Origin: Symsagittifera roscoffensis
Taxonomy: Eukaryota; Xenacoelomorpha; Acoela; Convolutidae
DNA: 64,000 bases
Reading direction: 5' to 3'
Assembly (NCBI RefSeq): GCF_963678635.1
Contig: NC_087064.1
Location: forward strand, 63,295,548-63,359,547
Part shown: piece after piece, positions 21,561-33,208 of the stretch
Position numbering within the stretch: position 1 is the stretch's first letter
Layout: each line of letters opens with the position of its first letter
The notes under the pieces: model-generated
Databases searched by the model: none
What the model was told of the DNA's origin: nothing
Seen by the model: the letters and a program-made list of their open reading frames with translations, nothing else
Translations under genes and position numbers: made by a program

Positions 21561-24149
21561 TTTTATTTTTTGGTCGAGCAATTTCATTTTGAGCTCTACT
21601 ATATGGACCCTACTTTGTCAAAAAATGCCTCCTTGTAACAAATCAATTATGGCAAATAAGCGTCCTTCAACCAATTCGGAACGATTTCTAAGACGGATTA
21701 TCCTCCGCTTACGCGGTAATAGCGCGAAACGTATCGGTCGAAACGAATCAGTCCTAAATATACCAAAATGGCAATATTTAAACCCCCATAATTTTACGAA
21801 GAATGATTGCAGGTGAAGTATCTTTTCGAATTTAAGCTCAGTACAACAATATCTTTTGAATGATATAAAAGTTCCGTCAAAAATGGCTAGTTGAAAAGTC
21901 AAAATTTGTCTGAAGAAAAAAAACCACCCGAGCACAAATATTCTTACTTTCGTTACGAAATTCGGAACAACAACAAGTAAAATTGAGAAATGACCAGAAG
22001 CCTAAAATACTATTCGCGTTTAGATTCGTGTTAGGATACTGCACATAACCAGTCGAGTCTCAGATTTTTTCTGAACAGGTACACGTTATAATCTGTTTTT
22101 TTTCTGGTTCTTGCCTGAGAATAGTTTTCGTCTATTTTGATCTCTAAAACATGTCCGTCATTAGACTTATGAGAAAGGAATTAGTTTTGGTCGAGTCAAG
22201 AATTAAGCGGTTGAAGAAGTTACCAAGTGGTGGCTTGTTCTTTCTTCTTTTTGTCGATGGAAGAAGTGGCCGTGATGTGATTCTCTGCTGGTTGATAGAT
22301 ATAGAAATGATAGGAACACCTGCACGGACCAGAGAGCCTCTTGGACGTGTCATTAATTTTTTATCAGTCGCCCCGCCGGCTGCCGCTGGATGCCAATTAC
22401 AGTCCATAGCCTAACCAAAGTACTGTTTGCCGTACAATTTAATGCGTGGTTGTGTACCGCCGATTCAACCATAAATCACAAGATAAATTTAGTGGAGTGT
22501 ACCAAAAATTTAAAATTTGAATTAACAATCCCGAGACAAATACCAAAAGATGAAGGAAAATTCCTCTGCAGATCTCAATCCATGTCTGCTCATAGTTAGT
22601 GGATACCAAACTTGTGGGTAATTGTTTTTGCCTGCATCTGTTGTTAAAGTTGGGCTTGCCGAACGATTCGTATAATTTCATGTGGTCTTATGAAAATAGG
22701 CAATGCCGGCACAGTTCATGGAGTAAGTACTACTGTTGTTATCCCTCGCATTTTATCATTCAAAGTTACTACAAACACACCCACACACACATTTGTTTGC
22801 CGCCAGTGCGAGCAACTGCAGTTGCTTGTTGATGATGTAGGATTGATTGCGGATTTGCATTTGTGAATTTTAATTGCATAATTTACATCAAATCTCATTC
22901 TATGTCACAGCAGTCAGGCAGTCAGTCAGTCTGTGGAGGTCAAACAGGTAAGAAGTATCCGCTTATCTTCTGCCAAATAAGACTGCCCCAAAACACTACT
23001 TCAAAGTGCTTTTAAATGCTGCCTTTTCTTCTTATAAGAATCCCAAGTGCGCACAAATATTAAAAATTTGGGTCTGGTGCAAACATCCGGTGTGTCCATA
23101 CATCCGAACTTATATCATAATTACGTAATAATGTAAGACTTAAAAATTTCACAAGTAAAACAGGGACCAATTAACAGTTTCCAATATAGCAAATAAATAA
23201 GTTCTATAAGTTCTGCGTGTTAATACGTTTAATTCTTAGCACTTTCCAAATTGCATCTCCCATTTAAGTGTGCTGCGTTTTATTACTAAACAAGGCGGCA
23301 AAAGTCTTTTGTACCAGAATTACCTTTGTAAGAAAAACAAAACAACAATAATATTCCAGAAAATTAAAAATTACGAAGTGCCATGATCCGAAAAGACCAG
23401 ATCTGCTGCCCCAATCCCACAAAATATTAACTCCCCATAGTTTTTTCGGACAGACTAGAAATGGTGAACTCTTTTAACTGCATCAAGACAATGATATTGG
23501 AGTTATCATTATTGCGCTATCTCCGCTCTGGCATAATTGTTTAAATCATTCATAATTATTTGTGACGGAACTTTTCGAACCGTGCCAAAACCAGATGCTC
23601 AGATCTTTATTTTTGTCAAGTTACGGCCAAAGTTTTCCGATAATGTTGGCTTTTTAGTGGGAAAAACGCAAAATCACTATTCATACTTTTGACAATTATG
23701 CTTGCAATTAGCAAGTGTTATTGAATCGGAATATAGATTTTTTTCTAGTTAACAACTAATTCAACAAATTCAAATGAATCAGTTATGCTGACATGCTCAC
23801 TTTCATGTAACTTCAAATTTAGCTACTGGGTACTAATCACACTTGTGTATGCATATTTACAGAGTTCTGCTAATAGTTTTCTGCTGACAATTTTTCGGCT
23901 TCATGAAAATTTGAATTAAGCTTTGTCAGTTTAGTTTCCAAATGATCCAGTTCCTGTTTGATAAAAACAGGTATAATTAAAATGTATGGATTCGGGTTTT
24001 CCTCCCTTTCCCCTGTATGCCTGTATAATCCCCTAGCCTATCTTTCACTTTTACTTCACTTTCTACATACTTCGAAAAATGTGTGGGAGAAATTTTTGAC
24101 CCATATTTGGTTTTAACATTTTCTTAAAAACTAACCTCCCAAATTTGAG
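21561..24149. other. Non-coding stretch with one doubtful short frame
   Basis: A frame at 22151-22414 starts with ATG (87 codons) and has fairly mixed codon use but no recognisable domain. The opposite strand is also open over the same bases, so I do not call a gene. Around 23060-23150 a block with ACATCCGAACTTAT and ATTACGTAATAATGTAAGAC also occurs, diverged, at 44723-44775. Nothing else is recognised. Confidence 0.35.
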
Positions 24150-24735
24150 ATTATTGGCCCTCGGAAAGATCAAAACTTTAATTTTTGGACCGCTATTTCA
24201 ATTTTTTTGATTTTTAATCTGAGTTCATGGGATCAATGGAGAGAACAGGTTACGTGAAGCCGAGCTGTTCTACCCAATTTGTTGATATAAAAATGGCCCT
24301 CGGAATAGTCAAATTTTTGAATTTTTGACCGGTTTTTGAAACTTTTTGGCTTTTCTCGAACGCTACCTCCTTAATCTGAGATTTTGATTTCACTCAAAAA
24401 AGCGGGTTGTAAAATGCTCCCCTGCTTACATGGCTTTGCCTAAACTTTGTAAACGAAAAGGTATGACTCTAGGAAAAGCCAAAAAATTGAATTTTACCGT
24501 TTTTGAAACTTTTCGGCTTCACTCAAAAAATACCCTCCCAACTCTGAAAATTTTAGTTCAATAGAGAGAACGAGTCGTGGGAAGCTTCCCTAGAATTAGC
24601 AGCTACGCCAAAATGTGTTTACACCAGAAGTTACGGTCTTCGGGGTTGTCAAGTTTTCGATTTTTTGACCGTTTTTTATAAAAACTTTTTGACTTAAGTT
24701 CTCGAAAACTACCCTACCAAATCTGAGGTGGCAAA
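24150..24735 (+). repeat. Tandem repeat, 140-175-bp units, about four copies
   Basis: Units carry in order a TTTTTGACCGTTTTTGAAACTTTT block (24184, 24326, 24490, 24665), a CTACCTCCCAAATCTGAGA block, TCAATGGAGAGAAC, and a GGCCCTCGGAATAGTCAAA block. Unit lengths vary and divergence is moderate. No coding function. Confidence 0.65.
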
Positions 24736-25603
24736 AATAAGTTGTCATAATTGCTTTTACCTCATTTAACTTTTGAACCTATTTCGCGCTTTCTGATTTT
24801 TAAGAATTTGTTATTTCAGTTATTTTCAAATTAATAATTTTTGATTTATTTTTTAGTTGAAAACAAGCCATCAAATTGTAAATTGTGCATTTTTTGCTTC
24901 AATTTCTTATATTGCCTGTTTTCGCATCAGTACGTTCTTAGAAGATAACAAACGAGTACTTCTAGCTTCTGCCTTCTTCTTATCTACTCTGCATACGCTA
25001 CTGATATATCTATCGTGGTATGTTTTTTGACTTAGGTTTCAGCTCATTGGATGTCGTCTTCATTTGTGTCGGCTTATTCATCTTTTTTTCCCAAAATTGA
25101 ATTACTTTTGAGATAGATAAGACTTTGACACCAATTTTTGTCTGCCAAAGTTCAACCCCACTAGGACCTCGGAGGAAAACTTAAAAAATAGAAACACGCA
25201 AAAAATGCTTTTTTTTGTTTTTTAATTTATCGTTTCTCCACTTCCTTCATCAATAGTAACATTGTTCGATGTTTTGTTTGCTATTTTCAGCGTTATGGTG
25301 CACTCATCCCATAATTGTTGTATCGCAAGTGGTGCGAAGCTCAGCCTCACCTCTGTCTTGAAGTAAATTGTTTGGAAAAACTTCACACAATGCCTTAAAC
25401 CCCGAATTTATTTTTTCTGATTTTGGAACGTGTTTTTGGCCGCTGTTAAAATTTGCTTACTACAACGTACGCATGTTGGTTGCTTTTTCTATTGTACTCA
25501 GAAGAACCACAAAATTGTTTAGTCTTGTTTATATGCCGACAATGTTCACGTATTTGTTGGATTATGTACATCATCATTAAATTTTTGGTGTCCCTGTCTA
25601 AAT
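24736..25603. other. Non-coding stretch
   Basis: AT-rich. One block at 25320-25362 (TATCGCAAGTGGTGCGAAGC) belongs to the dispersed family also seen at 18198 and in the 8-10.5 kb array. No gene seen. Confidence 0.4.
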
Positions 25604-25819
25604 ATGGAATGTATTCAACCGGCCGGAAGCATTACGGACACCAATGATTTACAACAACAGTTAGAAACGGCAACTTGGGCGCACAAAACCAACTCGGATT
25701 GCAAACCCAAGAACTATTACAAAAACGGCTATTCAGACGCATTCGGAACGACCACCTTCGCAAAAGAAGATATTCAGAGATTGAACGGAGAACTGAGACA
25801 AGTAAAAGACTCAGTTTAA
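25604..25819 (+). CDS. Possible small gene or terminal exon, 71 codons, unknown
   Basis: Starts at ATG 25604 and stops with TAA at 25817. The segment is richer in G and C than its flanks, and third positions are often C, unlike the surrounding non-coding frames. The product is hydrophilic (ETATWAHKTNSDC, YYKNGYSDAFGTTTFAKEDI, QRLNGELRQVKDSV) and has no signal peptide or membrane segment. I do not recognise the family. No clear acceptor precedes it, so the exact start is uncertain. Confidence 0.35.
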   Translation: MECIQPAGSITDTNDLQQQLETATWAHKTNSDCKPKNYYKNGYSDAFGTTTFAKEDIQRLNGELRQVKDSV

Positions 25820-25887
25820 TCTGGTGTTCTTGGTATTCTTATTTTTGGTTCAGTGTTGGGCAAGGTTGCCGTAGTTTATAATTGAAA

Positions 25888-26033
25888 GTCGGCCAATACA
25901 GCATCGTTTAAGCGAACAGTAGAAATCGGATGTTTGCCCTGCTTTTTTTAGTAAAGCTGGTTTTTGGATTCTTGCAGCATTTTTTTTTGCTTTTTCGCAT
26001 GTTTGACATATCGGAGCTTTGCATGGTACTCTT
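25888..26033 (+). repeat. Dispersed repeat B, copy 1 (partner at 44990-45150)
   Basis: Shared blocks with the partner in the same order and orientation: CCAATACAGCATC, AAGCGAAC.GTAGAAATCGGAT, GTTTGCCCT, AGTAAAGC, and ATGTTYGACATATCGGA. No coding function and no clear ends. Confidence 0.55.
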
Positions 26034-27090
26034 AAAGTTCCCCCCTTCGAAAACACCTACCAATTGCGTCATGTTGTACATGAAATCTTTGTCTGAATAC
26101 CAAATTGGAAACGCACCAAGTAACATGCACTCGTAATCGAATAGAAAGAGTCGGTCGAAAAAAATATCGGACAAGTTTTTGATTGCTAAATTGATTTGAA
26201 TGATTTCGTATATTCATTCTTTAAAATTCGTTTTGAACTATCATTTCGACAGCCACCAGATTATTTTTGCTAACTTCTTTTACTTTTTTTGAGCAATAAA
26301 CAATTAAGGTTTTGCTTTTTCTTCCATGTTTTAACTCGAAAAGCTGCTCAAAGTTTAAGCGGAGTTTGCTACCTGTTGTTTATAGAAAAGAGTTTTGCTT
26401 GAGTCCTTGGTGATTCTTTGGAAGTATAAATTTAGCATTCAAGGTACGTTTTTTTTTCGATTTAGTAAAATAGCAACTGGTTACTAGATCTTTGTTCACC
26501 GATTGGACGATGGATGAAATGGGAAGTTATTTATTTATATAAGTGTTGAAATAATAAACTGGGCTGCATAAATAAGATGTTAACGTGCAAATGAACAAGA
26601 AACTAAGTAAGACGTAGGTTTGAAATTTTAACACATGCTAGATGAAATTATTTAGAAGGACTCCTCGAGGCAGAAACTCGAGAAACCTTGTTTTGAATGC
26701 GTAAAGAGCCAGTAGATCCTAAGAAGTTTCAGAGTTGTTCTTGATGTAAACACCCTCGCAAACTACATAAAAAATCTGAATCCATGGGCTCAGTTTGATT
26801 GTTTGGGAAAAACGACTTTATACCGACGGAAAATTGACTGACTGACTTGGTGATTAATTGACATGGTCCGGCGTCAAAAAATGATTGTTATTGATTTGGC
26901 GTTACAGGCATGGGCGCTGATTCAAGAAAAGTTGCTATGAGAAACCAATGATAATCCTAAATAAACGTTGGAGCAGTTTTTGTAATAGGTCGTTTCGTTC
27001 ATCCACAAGCAAATAAAGTTTCAACCCTTTTTTGGCGCCGGGCCAAGTCCTTTTTTTCAGTTATTTGGTCTGTCGTTTCTCCGTGGTATA
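26034..27090. other. Non-coding flank of the BEL/Pao element
   Basis: No gene or repeat recognised. Ends at the target-site duplication of the element that follows. Confidence 0.45.
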
Positions 27091-27095
27091 AGGGG

Positions 27096-27529
27096 TGTGC
27101 CCGCTCTGATCTCCGAACGAAAATAATTTTATCCAAATCCGTAAATTAATAAGAGATATTTCTCGGCAAATAACTCAGACAATAGATAAATTTCGGCATT
27201 TTCTATCGATCATAACATCATATAACTTTTTATCATCAGGTCGTTTTTGGTACAAATCGGCGCAAGCTAGCCACAAGAACCGGTCGGTAATGTCCTTGAG
27301 ATACATTGCTCTTTTTGGCGGTCAGCCTTAATCAAGGTTGAACCGAATTAGAACCAAAAAACAGTTGAAATAGGATATAACCCCCGTTTTTAGTATATTA
27401 ATACATAGGCAAGTGGGGGACTCGAACCTACGTCAACTCTTATGTTACGTTACTTTGTCTTACTCCGCTTGGCCAACTGTGCTTATTTTATATGCATTTA
27501 TACTCTTGTTTTATAATTGAGTTGCAACA
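27096..27529 (-). repeat. 3' LTR of the BEL/Pao element
   Basis: On the plus strand begins TGTGCCCGCTCTGATCTC and ends GTTGCAACA (TG...CA ends). Differs from the 5' LTR at roughly nine positions. AGGGG lies immediately outside. Confidence 0.9.
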
Positions 27530-27553
27530 TCCTCCCCCCCCCCCCCCCCTGAA
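27530..27553 (-). promoter_or_regulatory. Polypurine tract of the BEL/Pao element
   Basis: Read on the minus strand, a run of about 16 G followed by AGGA sits directly before the 3' LTR. This is where the plus-strand primer of reverse transcription is expected. Confidence 0.7.
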
Positions 27554-27609
27554 GAAGGAAAAAGCGGAGCGAGCTTAACGGTCGGCCGACTGACTTCACG
27601 GTTCACGGG

Positions 27610-28209
27610 TTGCGGTCTTAACCAGGGCGGATCAAGCGCAACCGTCCTGTCCGTAGTTTAGCTTGACGATTCGGGCGAGAGGGTAGTACCCACGCGGACT
27701 ATCGGGCTCAACCACCCACACGAGATCGCCTGTTTTAAGAGTGAAGTCAGAATGAGTGTGCCACTTGACACGCTTATTCAGCTAGGGAACATATTCGCGA
27801 AGCAAACGAGACCAAATCGCGTTAGCATATGACTGCGCTCGCACGTACCTTTTCTTGTGGTCGAAGTGCTCCCCAGGTAAAAGCGAAGGAAAGCTTGTGG
27901 CATGTTGTCCAAGCAAAAAGTGGTTTGGGGTTAACGCTTCTAACTCACGTGGATCAGTAATAACGGGAGTGATTGGCCTCGAATTCAAAACCTGCTCGAC
28001 TAAGCAGAGTGTTGCGCCTACTGCCTAGTATATCGTAAAGCACGCGCTTCACGCTTCGGACGAGGCGCTCCCAGGAGCCGCCATGATGGGGTGCGCCTGG
28101 CGGGTTAAATTTCCAAGCAGCACCTTTGTGTGCAAAAATGGTCGGACCCATGCCATTCCAGCTCTTGATGCAGGCAAGTAGTTCCTTTTCCGCACCAACG
28201 AAGTAATAT
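27610..28209 (-). pseudogene. BEL/Pao integrase, C-terminal part only
   Basis: The frame reads FVGAEKELLACIKSWNG, FNPPGAPHHGGSWERLVRSV, then after a frameshift NSRPITPVITDPRELEALTP with NHFLLGQHATSFPS, REYVP, an in-frame TAG, then KRVKWHTHSDFTLKTGDLVW and GYYPLARIVKLNYGQDGCA to the stop at about 27642. These are the last part of the catalytic core and the C-terminal domain. The zinc finger and first catalytic Asp are absent because sequence upstream of FVGAEKEL is deleted. Confidence 0.8.
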
Positions 28210-28215
28210 AATAAC
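28195..28215 (-). other. Deletion junction joining protease to integrase
   Basis: Protease sequence (TQYTYEDVEVI) runs directly into mid-integrase sequence (FVGAEKEL) in another frame. About 3 kb of RT, RNase H and integrase found in complete BEL/Pao elements is missing at this point. Confidence 0.75.
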
Positions 28216-28671
28216 TTCAACATCCTCATAAGTATATTGAGTGGGCTTAATAGGTGCTAATTGTGGATAATTATTCTGCAAATCAGCAATATTGATTAAT
28301 TCGGAACCAATCCAAATATTGTCTTTAATATATGCACACAGACGGAATACGAAATCACTATTATTCGGCTCGGAGGAAACTGTAAGCTTGACCCTCTGAG
28401 TCTCAACGACGGTGGTTGAATTGAAACCACTAATTGACAAGTTAACGGGCTCCCCTACTTAGCCGAGACGTTTAACGAGTGACGAAGACACCCAAGAGTG
28501 AGTCGATGCACTATCACAAAGAACCAACGTCAGGAGACTGGTTACACCCGAGGATACACCAAGTGTTGCAATTGGCAACCTTCCTATTGACGATTCAATC
28601 ACTAACAGCGGCATGGGTGGAAGTGTTTGTATTCTCCTTGGATTTGTTTGTTCCAGCCTTATTTGAGACAT
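28215..28671 (-). pseudogene. BEL/Pao aspartic protease
   Basis: LLTLVLCDSASTHSWVSSSL carries the catalytic Asp in a DSAS context typical of BEL/Pao retropepsins, followed after a stop near 28459 by LSISGFNSTTVVETQRVKLT, LINIADLQNNYPQL and TYEDVEVI. It processes the Gag-Pol polyprotein in intact elements. Here it is interrupted by the stop and cut off by the downstream deletion. Confidence 0.75.
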
Positions 28672-30106
28672 TCAAATTTTCCTTCCGAGGAAATATTTTC
28701 TCGGCTCCATGGAGCAAGACATTATGTGTGCTATCGCGCTCTGGTTTCGGGCATTTTTTAGTTCTAGAACCTTGCCGGAAACTATGATTGCCATTGAGGC
28801 AAGCGAAGCAAAGTTTCCTTCTAGCTACGTATTTTGCTCGCTGAGAAGCATTTTTTTCCTTAAAAACAGCACAGTTCCACAATGCATGACTTCCCTTACA
28901 CAAAACGCGCGGCGGAAACTTAGACTTATCCTGAGCCTTACTAGTTACCTGGCTATTGGCTGCAAAAACTTTGGTTGTTTTTGGTTTAACTGGTTCCTCG
29001 TTTTTTGCCTTAGAGTTGGCTACACGTAATCTTTCATGCCCCTCGGCCTTTTCTTTCGACCAGTTATTTAAGTCTAAGAGTGTTGGGCGCTGCCAATTAT
29101 GCCTTACAATATGCATTGACCAAGCTTCCTTTAGGTTTGGCGGAAGTTTACTAACAGCTTGGTTCAACAGGTTAACACTCTTTAGATCATCGTTGAATGA
29201 CAATGATTTGAAAACTGCTACGAGGCCAGATTTGGCAGAAGAGAAACTAATGACATTTTCCGAATTGTGCATTTTAAGTGGAGGAAAAGTGTTCAGCTTA
29301 TCAAGGTTCGCACCAACAATGGCATGTGGTTGCCCAAACTTCCGTTGCAAGGTGGCCAGTGCATCTTTGTACATAACGCCACTATAACTAAACTCCGCAA
29401 TTGCGGTTTTTGCTTTGCCTGTGACGAGTGTTTTTAAGTATGTCAGTTTCGTATCATCGACGAGAACAGCAGAATCAACGGTGGACTTAAACTGACCAAA
29501 CCATTCGTGCCAGTTTAACGGGTTGCCGTCAAACTGGGCTAACTTCCATTCAGGAAGATGATCTTTGCGGCTATGCATCAATAATTCCGCCAATTCACGA
29601 GCGGAGAGAGGTCGATCCGATGAACAACCTGGGTTCGGATAAGCGGAAGACGGTGCGCAGTCTTCGTTGACTGGCTGATAACCAGTTTTAGTATGATTGA
29701 CAAAATGCGGAACATGTTGTGGATGATCTGGGGGAGTATTGAAATACACAGTCCCTCCACTAGTATACGGGGCGGCGGTGTTACACGGTGGGACAACAGT
29801 TGTCATATTAGAAAAAATGCCTCCAGCATTACAACACCGAACGGGTGTGACTATTGGAGTTGTAGCTGCCAATCGCCATAAGTTTGCATCACTTGTGTAA
29901 TAATCGTTGATGTTGGGTGACACAGTATGCGGTACAAAGGGAACATTATGTTGCGTCTGAACTGGTGCTGCGTGGCAATTAGGTGCCGAAAAGAAAACCG
30001 GCGTTGGGTTTACTCCAGAAGATGAGAAGCCACCACCAGCAAATGCAGGTGACAAAGAAACAAAACCAGAACCGTGTTGTGCCGGTAACATTGGGACAGT
30101 TAATGA
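28595..30106 (-). pseudogene. BEL/Pao Gag, capsid (DUF1759) and zinc region
   Basis: Open from ATG 30091 for 498 codons. The capsid-like segment LAQFDGNPLNWHEWFGQFKS...YLKTLVTGKAK...LDKLNTFPPL matches the DUF1759 Gag domain of BEL/Pao elements. It is followed by Cys/His motifs (LCKGSHALWNC, KLCFACLNGNHSFRQG) that replace the usual zinc knuckle. The N-terminal 180 residues are Pro/Thr/Asn-rich. The frame is open just upstream of the ATG but meets a TAA at 30104-30106, which separates it from the coiled-coil part of Gag. In an intact copy both parts would form one Gag. Confidence 0.8.
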
Positions 30107-31136
30107 TTACGGTTGCCCGATGGCAAACATACTATTAGTTATGTTTGAACTCATAGTCTGTAAAGGAACAGCATACGGTGGTCGTAACCAGTGTGCACTA
30201 GAATGCATATTATTAACTGGGACTGAAACAGACGGAACAGAAGCTTGCAATGGCAAAAGGCTTGCACTGCCAAACAGGCATAGCCCGATGTTCATGACTA
30301 TAGATTCCAGGGTCACTCAATGCTGTATGCTCATGGTTATGACTATTACTGGTGTGAATTGCATGAGCGAGGTTGGCGGAAGTCGTCGGTTCTGACGAAA
30401 TTGGTACAGGAGTGAAGGCCAGCAAACCTGGCGCACTAGCAACGTGAGGAGGTGCTTGTGAACTACCCAAGATAACAGAGTCTACCCAATCATTAGTCCG
30501 ATCGGTTGCTACTTTTGACATAGGTTGACTTACTCCTGTCGAGTTACTTTCCGCTACCTTCTCGCTAACCTCAGATGAACTGTCCTCAAGTTCAAACGCT
30601 TTCAGTTCCATTTCAATTAGTTGCTTTTTATGACTTTCAGCCAGTTGCTCTAATTCCAGCTGACTTTGTTCGAACTTAAGACGGTTCTCTTGCTCTTTAA
30701 GTCTTAAAGATACTTGATACTGCCTTTCCAGCTCCTCATGGCGTCTTCCTAATAAAGCTAACCCAAGCCGTTTCTCACTTGATGACATAGTGCGAACAGT
30801 CGACGTATGACGAGTGGAAGCAGATTTATCAGATTTATATGAGTCAAGCTTTCTACTATCCTTAGACTTATTAGAGACTTTAGACCTGTTTTCAGATACT
30901 CGTGCTTCTGAATCTCTTGCTTTGTGCGAGCGTGAGGATGTCTCAGACCTAATTTGTTGTAAAGATCCCTTGCTCCCTGTAATGCCGGCTGCTGAAAATG
31001 ATGAAGGTTCAAGGCTCATTTTGTAACTCTGAGCTTCATGCATTACTTTATCGTTCATTTCGGTTACTTTCTTAAGCCAAAGGTCTTGTTGAGCAATAAT
31101 TTTTTCAGGGTTTTCCGTTTTTCCCGCCAACCTAAT
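30107..31136 (-). pseudogene. Gag coiled-coil region, copy A
   Basis: Reads from IRLAGKTENPEKIIAQQDLW through a Ser/Lys/Arg-rich part and a long Glu/Gln/Leu-rich coiled coil (LERQYQVSLRLKEQENRLKF...) to FCSVC, then shifts frame before joining the capsid region. Nearly identical to copy B; it differs by a few bases and by a small indel at LGALQQ/SLQQ. The first residues of this frame come from the foreign segment at 31136-31793, so copy A lacks the true Gag start. Confidence 0.75.
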
Positions 31137-31793
31137 TTCGCTCAAAGTTCCTTGTTGCACTATGTGCTATATATTTTTCAATAACAAAGCATCGATCTGA
31201 TGTTTATATGATCATGACGATGTGAATGCATTTGAAGTCAAGAGTCATGACTGAAAATCTCTGTGAAAACAAAAAATGTTTTCTCCAGGAACGCGACGTG
31301 CAGCTTCTAGAAGATAATCAGCCATTATCTGAAATTTGCCAGCGTTTTTTTGATTGCATAAATTTGATTCAAAAGGATTTACGCGACAAAAGCTAACAAA
31401 ATGAAAAAAAATATATATAACTTTTGTATTTGCTTAAACCAAAATAATTGTTCAATATGCAGGCGGTTGCCTGTTCTTTTTTCTAGTGAAGACAACCCGC
31501 ACTATCTATTTATTGTTGCAACTACTCTAACCCTTCTGGAGGCAAGCGAAACATGATCTGTTTCATGAGAATTAACTAAATTTTTGAAATTCATTACTTA
31601 GCTAAAAGATTTAAGATTGACTCGCTTGCTTGTTTTTAATTCTTTTTTTTTCTTTAAAAGTTTGCTTTGATTTTTTTAAGAAAAAAACACTAACAAATTT
31701 GATTTCCAAAACCAAAAAAACTCTGTTGTGAGATTTGAGCTTGCCCTCTCAAAGGTATCTGATAAAAGGTTAAGGTTTGCTTTCAAGTTGATG
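31136..31793. repeat. 657-bp segment inserted between the two Gag copies
   Basis: Matches 35722-36379, which lies outside the element beyond its 5' LTR, over its whole length with almost no differences. Boundaries are sharp: ATTTCGCTCAAAG at one side and TTCAAGTTGATG at the other. It has no inverted ends and no coding frame. Confidence 0.8.
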
Positions 31794-32902
31794 CAACAGA
31801 CGGAACAGAAGCTTGCAATGGCAAAAGGCTTGCACTGCCAAACAGGCATAGCCCGATGTTCATGACTATAGATTCCAGGGTCACTCAATGCTGTATGCTC
31901 ATGGTTATGACTATTACTGGTGTGAATTGCATGAGCGAGGTTGGCGGAAGTCGTCGGTTCTGACGAAATTGGTACAGGAGTGAAGGCCAGCAAACCTGGC
32001 GCACTAGCAACGTGAGGAGGTGCTTGTGAACTACCCAAGATAACAGAGTCTACCCAATCATTAGTCCGATCGGTTGCTACTTTTGACATAGGTTGACTTA
32101 CTCCTGTCGAGTTACTTTCCGCTACCTTCTCGCTAACCTCAGATGAACTGTCCTCAAGTTCAAACGCTTTCAGTTCCATTTCAATTAGTTGCTTTTTATG
32201 ACTTTCAGCCAGTTGCTCTAATTCCAGCTGACTTTGTTCGAACTTAAGACGGTTCTCTTGCTCTTTAAGTCTTAAAGATACTTGATACTGCCTTTCCAGC
32301 TCCTCATGGCGTCTTCCTAATAAAGCTAACCCAAGCCGTTTCTCACTTGATGACATAGTGCAAACAGTCGACGTATGACGAGTGGAAGCAGATTTATCAG
32401 ATTTATATGAGTCAAGCTTTCTACTATCCTTAGACTTATTAGAGACTTTAGACCTGTTTTCAGATACTCGTGCTTCTGAATCTCTTGCTTTGTGCGAGCG
32501 TGAGGATGTCTCAGACCTAATTTGTTGTAATGCCCCTAATCCCTTGCTCCCTGTAATGCCGGCTGCTGAAAATGATGAAGGTTCAAGGCTCATTTTGTAA
32601 CTCTGAGCTTCATGCATTACTTTATCGTTCATTTCGGTTACTTTCTTAAGCCAAAGGTCTTGTTGAGCAATAATTTTTTCAGGGTTTTCCGTTTTTCCCG
32701 CCAACCTAATTAATTGCTCATTGACGTCGACAGCTTTTTCCAACGCAATTTTACATTTGTAAACAGCATTATCAATTTTTGTGGTGCGACTATTATTCTC
32801 AATGTACTCAAGTAATAATGAGCGACCTTTGAGCAGCTCAATTTCTAGATTTGGACGGGTTTCAAATAACTTGCGTATCTAACCTTGGAATTTTTCGTCC
32901 AT
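31794..32902 (-). pseudogene. Gag N-terminus and coiled-coil region, copy B
   Basis: The likely Gag start is the ATG at 32902 (MDEKFQG), broken by a TAG seven codons later, then IRKLFETRPNLEIELLKGRS, LEKAVDVNEQLIRLAGK and the same coiled-coil sequence as copy A. At about 31795 the similarity to copy A ends, and the frame runs into the foreign segment and stops. Copy B therefore holds the authentic 5' end and copy A the authentic link to the capsid. Confidence 0.75.
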
Positions 32903-33208
32903 GTTTTTCACAAATTGACAATGTTTTACGGATGCCCACCAAAAAGAAGACACTTAAAAAATTGAGATACTGTTTTGATACGTAATTAAATTTACATTAA
33001 TATATCAACATTACTTTAGAAGATGGGAGAACTTGACGTCTCAAAGCTTCTGCCTGAAGCCTGTTTTTTTAATAGCTCTTACAGGTTTGAGAGGTAAGCG
33101 GTTCCGCTTCTTACTAGTCTTTAGGATGTTAAGATTAGCGCTATAACGCCTTAGAAGGAGGAGAGTCTTTAACTCAAGGGAAGGAGGCTGGTGAAGTTCT
33201 TTGTACTT

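Noticed and set aside
27534-27549. C16 run as a possible G-quadruplex regulatory site
   Set aside because: Its place directly next to the 3' LTR makes it the polypurine tract; no further function needs to be assumed.
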